From JAYEJB01 sp034716415 (lineage in GTDB: Bacteria > Patescibacteriota > Patescibacteriia > SG8-24): a stretch of DNA of 22,025 bases. Shown here piece after piece: positions 6,630 to 13,061 of the stretch. Position numbers and translations under genes: made by a program. Numbering within the stretch: the first letter of the stretch is position 1; each line of letters begins with the position of its first letter. The DNA lies in assembly GCA_034716415.1 (NCBI GenBank), contig JAYEJB010000002.1:1-22025 (forward strand). The letters are read 5' to 3'. Below the pieces are notes generated by a model that saw only the letters and a list, made by a program, of their open reading frames with translations, made no database searches and was not told the origin of the DNA.

Positions 6630-6643
6630 CCTGTCTAGACAGG
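6630..6643 (+). promoter_or_regulatory. palindrome covering the ATPase ribosome-binding region
   Basis: CCTGTCTAGACAGG is a perfect 14-base palindrome that ends 10 bases before the ATG at 6654 and contains the only AGG near it. A hairpin or a bound protein here would limit translation. Confidence 0.4.
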
Positions 6644-6653
6644 CGCAAGCCAT

Positions 6654-7865
6654 ATGATTCACTCATTCTCCTGTAAGAATTTTTATTCATTCGAGGACAC
6701 CGCAACGGTCGACTTTGAAGTCAACAATAACGCGCCGCAGAATAACGGTTATTTTGAGGGTTCCTCGAAAATACGCCTATCCAAGATAGAAGCCGTTGTC
6801 GGCCCCAACGCCTCCGGCAAAACCAACCTGCTAAAAGTTCTGCCGTTTTTGAAATGGATTATCGCGGATTCGTTTAATTCCAAGCCGGATGATCCGGTCA
6901 TGATTCGGCCGTTTGCCTTTGGCGACGCTGTAAATCAACCCACTGAACTGTCCGTGGTATTTGAAGTGGATGGAGTGGTATATACATACGGCTTTACCAT
7001 GATTAGAGAGCGTATTCTCACGGAGAAACTGGAGCGCACCACTTTCGCGAAAGAAAAGAAGGGGACTAAAAAAGTATTTTATCGCGAATGGAACGCCGAA
7101 CTTAACCGCTACGAATTCGATGGAAATAATTTTGAGCTCCCGAAGGGTTTTGAGGGGCTGTTGCGTTCGAACGCCAGCATCATCGGAACCGCCGCCCGCC
7201 TGAATCAACAGGAAGCGCAGGTAATCGCGAAGTATTGGCAAAAAATCGAGACGAATGTCGTCGAGGCTGGTTGGACGGGTGATAATCTTCTTCCGAACAA
7301 GATTCCGCAATGGTTCGAGGCGCTGATTTTCTACAGTCAGAACGAGAACCTGAAAAAGGAAGCGGAAGGGCTGCTGTCACGCTTCGATTTGGGTTTGAGT
7401 GGCATCATATTTGAAAAAGAAAAAAATGAGGACAATTTGACCATTAAAAATATTCAGGCTAAACACTCTTTTGGTGGTGAGGAACATTCTTTACCGATCA
7501 TGTATGAGTCATCCGGAACCAAGCAGTTATTCGTACTTTTGAAGAGTATCCTGTCGGCGCTCGAGAATGGCGGGATTGCGGTCATTGATGAGTTCGACGT
7601 TAATCTTCATCCCGAAATGGTGACCGCGCTACTCAACCTTTTTGTTAATTCAGAAACCAATCCGAACAACGCTCAGCTACTGTTGAGCACGCACAGTCAT
7701 TTGCTGTTGAGCGATCTTGATAAGTATCAGATCGTATTGGTCGAAAAAAACGAAAACGGCGCAAGTGAGGCCTGGCGTTTGGATGATGTGGAGGGGGTAC
7801 GACCTGACGACAACTATTTTGCCAAATATATCGCCGGAGCATACGGAGCCGTTCCGAAAATATAA
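6654..7865 (+). CDS. AAA/ABC-type ATPase of AbiL/RloA-like defence pair
   Basis: A 403-residue ATPase of the SMC/ABC-like AAA family used in many defence systems. Visible motifs: Walker A GPNASGKT (50-57), an ABC-signature-like ESSGTKQLF (about 285), Walker B AVIDEFD (about 307-313) followed by NLHPEM, and the H-loop LSTHSHLLL (about 342-350). The stretch between Walker A and the signature would be the coiled or sensor insertion. It is followed after 14 bases by a RloB-type gene. This pairing is the one known from AbiL (AbiLi/AbiLii) and RloA/RloB; PARIS is a looser parallel. ATPases of this kind usually hold the nuclease partner inactive until phage infection; that is family knowledge. Confidence 0.85.
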   Translation: MIHSFSCKNFYSFEDTATVDFEVNNNAPQNNGYFEGSSKIRLSKIEAVVGPNASGKTNLLKVLPFLKWIIADSFNSKPDDPVMIRPFAFGDAVNQPTELSVVFEVDGVVYTYGFTMIRERILTEKLERTTFAKEKKGTKKVFYREWNAELNRYEFDGNNFELPKGFEGLLRSNASIIGTAARLNQQEAQVIAKYWQKIETNVVEAGWTGDNLLPNKIPQWFEALIFYSQNENLKKEAEGLLSRFDLGLSGIIFEKEKNEDNLTIKNIQAKHSFGGEEHSLPIMYESSGTKQLFVLLKSILSALENGGIAVIDEFDVNLHPEMVTALLNLFVNSETNPNNAQLLLSTHSHLLLSDLDKYQIVLVEKNENGASEAWRLDDVEGVRPDDNYFAKYIAGAYGAVPKI

Positions 7866-7879
7866 GACGGTGTGTTGAT

Positions 7880-8422
7880 ATGTCACGAAGCAATCCCCTT
7901 AAGAAGAAACGTAAGTGCGCGAACAGTACTTTACTTATGTTTGGCGAGGGTTTGGGTGAAGAGGTATTTTTTAAGCACTTGAAGCGGTTATATGCTCGCG
8001 ACGGCGGCGTTTCAGTCACGATTAAGAACGGCAAGGGTGGAAGTGCAGACGGTATCGTTATGAGCGCAGTTAGGTGCACAGGCGCTTTTGACCGGCGCGT
8101 GGTCGTTTTAGATAATGACAAGAGCCGCAAAGAAATGGGTTTGGCGCGCAGCCTGGCTCAGAAAAATGGGATTGAATTGTTGGAAAACACGCCGTGCCTA
8201 GAAGCGATATTGCTGTCCATATTGAGAGACGGCAAATCTTTTTCAAACAAAACAGCCCCTTGGTGTAAAAAGGAATTCAAGTCTGGCTATCTCGATGAGC
8301 GAAAAAAAACGGACATTCGTGAATACGAGAAGGTGTTCCCCAAGGAATTGCTGGACCAACGATGTATCGATGTCGATGAGCTTGAGCAGGTTGTTTCATT
8401 AATGAGAGTCAAAAATGATTAA
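7880..8422 (+). CDS. RloB-type Toprim-like protein, partner of the ATPase
   Basis: A 180-residue protein with a Lys/Arg-rich start. Toprim-like landmarks: the strand and loop LLMFGEGLGEEVFF (18-31) with the conserved Glu, the acidic VVVLDNDK (74-81) giving D78 and D80, and TPCLEAILL (104-112), the last motif typical of the RloB family (NPCFELWLL in relatives). Length fits RloB. It probably provides the nuclease activity of the defence pair and shares the ATPase promoter. ATG 7880 has only a weak upstream purine stretch. Base composition is between that of the AT-rich first unit and the chromosome. Confidence 0.8.
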   Translation: MSRSNPLKKKRKCANSTLLMFGEGLGEEVFFKHLKRLYARDGGVSVTIKNGKGGSADGIVMSAVRCTGAFDRRVVVLDNDKSRKEMGLARSLAQKNGIELLENTPCLEAILLSILRDGKSFSNKTAPWCKKEFKSGYLDERKKTDIREYEKVFPKELLDQRCIDVDELEQVVSLMRVKND

Positions 8423-8432
8423 TTAGGGATTG

Positions 8433-8473
8433 GCGCGACCTACGACGGTGAGCCGAATATCACGAAGCCGAAG
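8433..8473 (+). pseudogene. duplicated tsaB tail, right island boundary
   Basis: Second copy of the last 41 bases of the tsaB-like coding sequence (39 of 41 identical). It reads GATYDGEPNITKPKGVGVRE and a stop, with no start or body. It is a remnant that marks the right end of the island; an octamer array follows. Confidence 0.8.
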
Positions 8474-8480
8474 GGTGTGG

Positions 8481-8520
8481 GAGTGAGAGAGTGAGAAAGA
8501 AAGAGAGTGAGAAAGTTAGA
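8481..8520. repeat. octanucleotide array
   Basis: Five 8-base units in strict phase: GAGTGAGA, GAGTGAGA, AAGAAAGA, GAGTGAGA, AAGTTAGA. It belongs to the GAGTNNNN family also present at 4221-4292 and 9433-9488. Confidence 0.8.
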
Positions 8521-8522
8521 TA

Positions 8523-8548
8523 AAAAACGATCCAAGCGGATCGTTTTT
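8523..8548. terminator. bidirectional intrinsic terminator
   Basis: AAAAACGATCC and GGATCGTTTTT pair around loop AAGC. It serves the minus-strand gene ending at 8554 and plus-strand transcripts from the island. Confidence 0.9.
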
Positions 8549-8553
8549 GATGT

Positions 8554-9249
8554 TCATTTTTTCCCGCGGGCGTCCTTGATGATCTTCAGGCCCTTCTTTC
8601 CCCAACCGAGCTCTTTTGCGTGCCTTCTGTGCAGGGTCTTGCGGAATCCGTCCTGCAGCGGAATCTGTCCGGCCTGGACCGGCGGTCGCGTCGGCACGAT
8701 ACCCACCTCGGCTTTGGCGAGGGCGTCTCCGACCGGTTCTTCCGTAATCCGGTCATTCTCCCGGACGGGATCGAGCAGGTCGCTCCGTCCTCCGTTCGGG
8801 TCACCGGACGAGAGTACCTGATTGAATCGGTCGCCAAGCGAACCCGGCAACGGTTCGGCCCATTCTTCTTCGTCCCCTTCGCCATCTTCGTCCCACGCGT
8901 CATCGCTGTAGGTTTCGATCTCGAACTGCGCCATTCCGTGCACTTCCGGATCGTAAAGATGTCCGAGCGGTCCGGCTTGTCTCTTGATGGCATCGTCGAT
9001 ATTGGCCCTCGCCAACTCCGCCACTTCAGTATCGTCCGTGCTTTCGAGCCCCGGAATGAATATGCCGGATATGCAGACATGATATACGTCCACGGGGTCG
9101 AGCTCTTTTCCGCAGGAGTGGCAGATCGGTTCGTCGAAATCGTAATCGATACCGCAGCATTCCACCCCTTTCAGTCGGCGGTAGATATCGACCATGATGC
9201 CGCGGTGCATGATTCCCAGCCAGTGTACGGGTTCGGAATACTTCTCCAC
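8554..9249 (-). CDS. unrecognised protein with Cys-pair (zinc-ribbon-like) segment
   Basis: A 231-residue hydrophilic protein. Near residues 30-50 it has ECCGIDYDFDEPICHSCGKEL, a set of Cys residues that could hold one zinc ion. The middle is very acidic (SDDAWDEDGEGDEEEW), and the last third is basic (HRRHAKELGWGKKGLKIIKD). No signal peptide or membrane helix is seen. The start is well set: GTG 9249 stands six bases after AAAGGAGGAG, one of the best Shine-Dalgarno sites in the window. A promoter lies at 9295-9323 and a terminator follows. I do not recognise the family. Confidence 0.75.
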   Translation of the reverse strand: MEKYSEPVHWLGIMHRGIMVDIYRRLKGVECCGIDYDFDEPICHSCGKELDPVDVYHVCISGIFIPGLESTDDTEVAELARANIDDAIKRQAGPLGHLYDPEVHGMAQFEIETYSDDAWDEDGEGDEEEWAEPLPGSLGDRFNQVLSSGDPNGGRSDLLDPVRENDRITEEPVGDALAKAEVGIVPTRPPVQAGQIPLQDGFRKTLHRRHAKELGWGKKGLKIIKDARGKK

Positions 9250-9294
9250 GGCTCCTCCTTTCTAATGAACTTGCGCTTCGTGAGCGACATCTGG

Positions 9295-9323
9295 ACAATA
9301 TAACCGAATTTAAGTTTTATCAA
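9295..9323 (-). promoter_or_regulatory. promoter of the 231-aa gene
   Basis: On the minus strand TTGATA (9323-9318), 17-base spacer, TATTGT (9300-9295), about 45 bases before GTG 9249. Confidence 0.5.
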
Positions 9324-9413
9324 TGGTTCGCGCAGGCTTAAATAGCCTTATCCTTCATGGTTGATTAAACCGGACGAATCTGATACGGTACAAGCGCGAA
9401 AATTTGCGATGCT

Positions 9414-11048
9414 ATGGGAAAAAATGGGGTAAAAGTTGAGGAGTTCAGGAGTTCAGGAGTTCAGGAGTCCAGGGGTCTAGGAGTCGAGGAATCTTGTCCG
9501 GATTGCACCGGGGTGCATGACAGGTACGAATCGACCGTTGGTGTCGACCGTTGGGCGGAGGTCCTGCCGGGGGCGGCCGTTTGGCTTACCCTGATTTTGG
9601 CCATCGTCATGTCGCGGGTCGCGCCGATCTGGGTGATGTATTTCATCATCCTGTTCGACATGTACTGGGTGTTGCGCGTTTCTTACTTCGTCTTCCTGTT
9701 GCTTATCTCCTGGCGAAGATACCGGCGCGATATCAAGACGGACTGGCTCGCCAAAGCGCGGGTTCTGCCCGGCTTCGACGACACTTATCATCTCATCATC
9801 CTGCCGACGCTGAAGGAGGATATCGAAGTGTTGCGCACGACGTTTCGTAGTATCGCGGATGTGAAGTATCCGATCTCCGAGCGGTTCATCGTGGTGCTCG
9901 CCGGAGAGGAGGCTGACCGGGAGAATTTTCTGAAGAACGCCGAGATCATTCGGCGCGAGTTCGGACACCTGTTCTTCCGTTTCATGGCTACGGTGCATCC
10001 GAAAGGTCTACCCGGCGAGATACCCGGCAAGGGATCGAACGCGCACTATGCCGGACACCGCATCAAGGAGCTCGTCGACGAGCTGGGTATTCCGTACGAG
10101 AACATCATTGTCTCGACTTTCGACTGCGACACGTGCATGCACCAGCAGTACTTCGCCTGCGTCGCGTATAAGTACCTGACCGTGCCGGACCCGACCCGGG
10201 CGTCGTACCAGCCGGTGGCGCTCTTCAACAACAACGCCTGGGACGCGTCGCCCGTGGTGCGCGTGGGGATCTCCGGCACGACGTTCTGGCTGATGTCCGA
10301 GCTCGTGCGGTCGGAGCGGCTGTTCACCTTCTCGTCGCACAGCATGTCGTTCAGGGCCTTGGTCGACGTCGACTTCTGGGAGCGTGATATCGTCTCCGAA
10401 GATTCGCGTATTTTTCTACAATGCATGCTACATTACGACGGTGACTATCGCGTCGTGCCGATCTATATACCGGTCTCGATGGATATGGTCCAGTCCGAGA
10501 CGCACGGCAAGAGCCTGGTCGATTTCTATAAACAACAGCGCCGCTGGGCTTGGGGCGTCGAGCATTTCCCGTATCTCATTCGGCGTTTCCGCGCCAATCC
10601 GCGCATCCCGCTCCGCAAGAAACTCTATTACATGTTTACCCTTTCCGAGGGAATGTACTCGTGGGCGACCGCGCCGCTCCTGATTTTCCTGCTCGGTTAC
10701 CTGCCGCTGTGGCTCGCGGCCGAGCCGGTGCGGGCCAACGTCTTCTACCAGAACACGCCGCACGTCCTGGAGATGCTGATGCGTCTGGCGATGATCGGCG
10801 TAATCGTGTCGGCCGTCGTCGGTTTTGCGTTACTGCCGCCCCGCCCGTCACACAAAGGCAGGCAGAACATCTTGATAATGATACTGCAGTGGATCATGGT
10901 CCCGGTCACTTTTGTCGTGTTCGGTTCGATTCCCGCGATCGACGCGCAGACCAGACTCATGTTGGGCAAGTATCTCGGCTTCAAGGTCACGAAGAAGAAG
11001 CGGAAGTCAACCGATGTTAACGAGACAGTCGCGGCGTCCGTGTCGTGA
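9414..11048 (+). CDS. GT2 membrane glycosyltransferase (processive type)
   Basis: A 544-residue protein of the cellulose-synthase-like GT2 type. Two or more membrane helices near 47-105 (VWLTLILAIVMSRVAPIWVM, then YFVFLLLISW) precede the catalytic domain. That domain shows GKGSNAHYAG, the metal-binding FDCDT (about 236-240), SEDSRIF, and QQRRWAWG (about 373-380). Further helices follow at about 415-500. It probably polymerises or transfers sugars at the inner membrane for surface polysaccharide. The first codons after ATG 9414 are an octamer array (GAGTTCAG units, read EFRSSGVQESRG), so gain or loss of a unit would shift the frame. No Shine-Dalgarno is seen. The next GT2 gene follows directly. 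Confidence 0.85.
   Translation: MGKNGVKVEEFRSSGVQESRGLGVEESCPDCTGVHDRYESTVGVDRWAEVLPGAAVWLTLILAIVMSRVAPIWVMYFIILFDMYWVLRVSYFVFLLLISWRRYRRDIKTDWLAKARVLPGFDDTYHLIILPTLKEDIEVLRTTFRSIADVKYPISERFIVVLAGEEADRENFLKNAEIIRREFGHLFFRFMATVHPKGLPGEIPGKGSNAHYAGHRIKELVDELGIPYENIIVSTFDCDTCMHQQYFACVAYKYLTVPDPTRASYQPVALFNNNAWDASPVVRVGISGTTFWLMSELVRSERLFTFSSHSMSFRALVDVDFWERDIVSEDSRIFLQCMLHYDGDYRVVPIYIPVSMDMVQSETHGKSLVDFYKQQRRWAWGVEHFPYLIRRFRANPRIPLRKKLYYMFTLSEGMYSWATAPLLIFLLGYLPLWLAAEPVRANVFYQNTPHVLEMLMRLAMIGVIVSAVVGFALLPPRPSHKGRQNILIMILQWIMVPVTFVVFGSIPAIDAQTRLMLGKYLGFKVTKKKRKSTDVNETVAASVS
9433..9488 (+). repeat. octanucleotide array inside glycosyltransferase gene
   Basis: Seven 8-base units in phase; the middle three are exact GAGTTCAG (9441-9464), followed by GAGTCCAG, GGGTCTAG, GAGTCGAG. 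It lies seven codons after the start of the coding sequence. Confidence 0.9.
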
Positions 11049-11065
11049 CAGCTTATCGCATAATT

Positions 11066-12103
11066 ATGCCCAGGGTAGCGTTATCCTTAGTCACCTGGAA
11101 CAGCATGAAATACCTCCCCGACGCCATGGAGTCGGTGAGGGCGCAGTCGTATCCGGATCTCACCCCGATCATCGTTGACAACGGGTCGTCCGACGGTTCG
11201 GCCGAGTTCGTCCGGAAGGAATATCCCGAGGCGATGGTGCTGCAGAACACCCGCAATCTCGGTTTCGCCCGGGCGCATAACCAGGCCATCGAATACGCGC
11301 GGACGCACATGATGTCGGACGACGATGAGGTGTTCGTCATGGTGACCAATCCGGACATCATCCTCGACGAGCGGTTCGTCGAACGGCTAGTCGAAAGGTT
11401 CGAGCACCGCACCGACGCGGGCAGCGCCTGCGGCAAACTGCTCAAGGTGTATGAGACCATGGACGGCGACCTGCGCGGGAAGGACTTTTCCGACACGATC
11501 GACACGGCCGGATTGAGGGTGTTCCGTTCGCGCCGCATGGTCGAGCGCGGTTCCGGCGAGAAGGACGGTGAAAGGTTCGAGCGGACCGAAGAGGTCTTCG
11601 GTGTCTCTGGCGCGGTGGCCATGTACAGGATGAAGGCACTCGTGGACGCCGCGGTGAGCAGTGAGTATTTCGACGAGGACTTCCTGGCCTACAAGGAGGA
11701 CGTGGACCTGTCCTGGCGCCTGCGTCTCCTGGGATGGAAATCGATCTTCGTTCCGGCCGCGCGCGCCTATCATTACCGGGCGTTGTCCGGGGTCGAGAAG
11801 TTCTCTATCCGGAAGATGATGCGGGGCCATGCCGGGCGATCGTTGTTCAGGAGCCGGCTCTCGTACCGCAATCACCTGCTGACGATCATCAAGAACGATC
11901 ATCTGCTGAACCTGTTGCGTGATCTGCCGCGTATCGCTTTTTTCGAGATCGGCAAGTTCTGTTATCTGACGCTGTTCAATCCGGCGACGCTCACCGCGGT
12001 ACCCGCGTTCGTCCGTGCGTTGCCGGGCGCGATCAGGAAAAGGAGGATAATCATGGACAAGGCGCGGGCCGGCCGGAAGGATATCCGGAGCTGGTTCGTC
12101 TAA
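11066..12103 (+). CDS. GT2 glycosyltransferase, rhamnosyltransferase-like
   Basis: A 345-residue GT-A fold enzyme. Landmarks are VALSLVTWNSMKYL at the N-terminus, IIVDNGSSDGSAEFV (nucleotide-sugar site), NTRNLGFARAHNQAI, the metal-binding NPDIIL, VSGAVAMYR, and EDVDLSWRLRLLGW, the set typical of WbbL-type rhamnosyltransferases. It likely adds a sugar to a surface glycan on the cytoplasmic face. I chose ATG 11066 because the GT2 fold begins there; a GTG at 11045 that overlaps the upstream stop is the alternative. It is coupled with the genes before and after, and the next ATG follows 10 bases later. Confidence 0.88.
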   Translation: MPRVALSLVTWNSMKYLPDAMESVRAQSYPDLTPIIVDNGSSDGSAEFVRKEYPEAMVLQNTRNLGFARAHNQAIEYARTHMMSDDDEVFVMVTNPDIILDERFVERLVERFEHRTDAGSACGKLLKVYETMDGDLRGKDFSDTIDTAGLRVFRSRRMVERGSGEKDGERFERTEEVFGVSGAVAMYRMKALVDAAVSSEYFDEDFLAYKEDVDLSWRLRLLGWKSIFVPAARAYHYRALSGVEKFSIRKMMRGHAGRSLFRSRLSYRNHLLTIIKNDHLLNLLRDLPRIAFFEIGKFCYLTLFNPATLTAVPAFVRALPGAIRKRRIIMDKARAGRKDIRSWFV

Positions 12104-12113
12104 CAGGAGAAAG

Positions 12114-12902
12114 ATGGATGTATCGATAATCATACTCAATTACCGGAGCCGCGGCTTGGTGAAGCAGTGCGTCAAGACGATCCGGCTGTATCCGACGGAT
12201 TGTTCCTACGAGATCATCGTGGTGGACAACGATTCGGGTGACGGCGTGAAGGAAGTGCTGGCCGAGAATTTTCCGGAGGTGAAGTTCGTGGCGTCACCCA
12301 AGAACATCGGCTATGCCGGCGGTAATAATCTCGGTATCGAGGAGGCGCGCGGACGTTACGTGCTCATCATGAATCCGGACATCACGGTGCGACCCGGCTC
12401 GATCGACGGGATGGTGCGTTTCATGGACCGCAATGCCGATGTCGGTGTCATGGGTCCGAAACTGCTGCATCCGGACGGCTCCGTGGACCATTCCTGCTAC
12501 AGGTTTCCCAAGTGGATCACGCCGATCTTCAGGCGCACCCCCTTCGGGCGTCTGCCCGTCGGTAAGAAAGAGGTCGGCCGGTACGTGATGTCCGATTATG
12601 ACCACGAGAACACCCGCGACGTCGACTGGCTCCTGGGCGCGGTCCTGATGGTCAGGAAATCGGCGATGGACAGCGTCGGAACGCTGGACGACAGGTATTT
12701 CCTGTATTTCGAGGACACCGACTGGTGCAGGCGCTTCTGGGACGCCGGATATCGTATCGTCTATTACACCGGAACCACCATGGTGCATTATCACGCGCGT
12801 CTGTCGGCGCAGGTCCCGTGGATGCTCGGTCCGTTAAGTCGATCCACGAGGACGCACATCGTGAGTTGCGTGAAATATTTCAGGAAGTGGGGGGTGAAAT
12901 AG
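12114..12902 (+). CDS. GT2 glycosyltransferase, rhamnosyltransferase-like
   Basis: A 262-residue GT2 protein related to the preceding one. It shows VSIIILNYRSRGLVKQCV, IIVVDNDSGDGV, SPKNIGYAGGNNLGI, the metal-binding NPDITV, WLLGAVLMVRKSAM, and FLYFEDTDWCRRFWDAGY. Length is normal for short WbbL-like enzymes, and no membrane helix is seen. ATG 12114 has a good Shine-Dalgarno (AGGAGA, spacing about five). It is the last gene of the three-gene glycosyltransferase run and is followed by a spacer of 159 bases with degenerate octamers and a palindrome. Confidence 0.9.
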   Translation: MDVSIIILNYRSRGLVKQCVKTIRLYPTDCSYEIIVVDNDSGDGVKEVLAENFPEVKFVASPKNIGYAGGNNLGIEEARGRYVLIMNPDITVRPGSIDGMVRFMDRNADVGVMGPKLLHPDGSVDHSCYRFPKWITPIFRRTPFGRLPVGKKEVGRYVMSDYDHENTRDVDWLLGAVLMVRKSAMDSVGTLDDRYFLYFEDTDWCRRFWDAGYRIVYYTGTTMVHYHARLSAQVPWMLGPLSRSTRTHIVSCVKYFRKWGVK

Positions 12903-12904
12903 GT

Positions 12905-13022
12905 GAGAGTCAGAAAGTTTGAGGAGAGAGTTTTGAAGTCTAAAAGTTGAATGATTTATTAAAGTCTTGAGATAAAACGCCGTTAAGTTTTTTTACCCCT
13001 TCCCTGCCTGCCTGCCGGCAGG
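12905..13022. repeat. degenerate octamers and CCTGCC palindrome in spacer
   Basis: Bases 12905-12950 carry AGT at 8-base steps (for example at 12908, 12916, then 12937 and 12945), a worn octamer array. Bases 13003-13022 hold CCTGCCTGCCTGCCGGCAGG, a relative of the palindrome at 1414-1433. Confidence 0.5.
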
Positions 13023-13061
13023 TCCCGCTCCTTCCCGCTATCCCCACTATTACGTTTCCCA

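Noticed and set aside
9414..9609. Later start for the GT2 gene that avoids the octamer array
   Set aside because: A GTG in VHDRYES is possible, but it has no better ribosome-binding site, and the full frame from ATG 9414 is open through the repeat. Kept as an alternative only.
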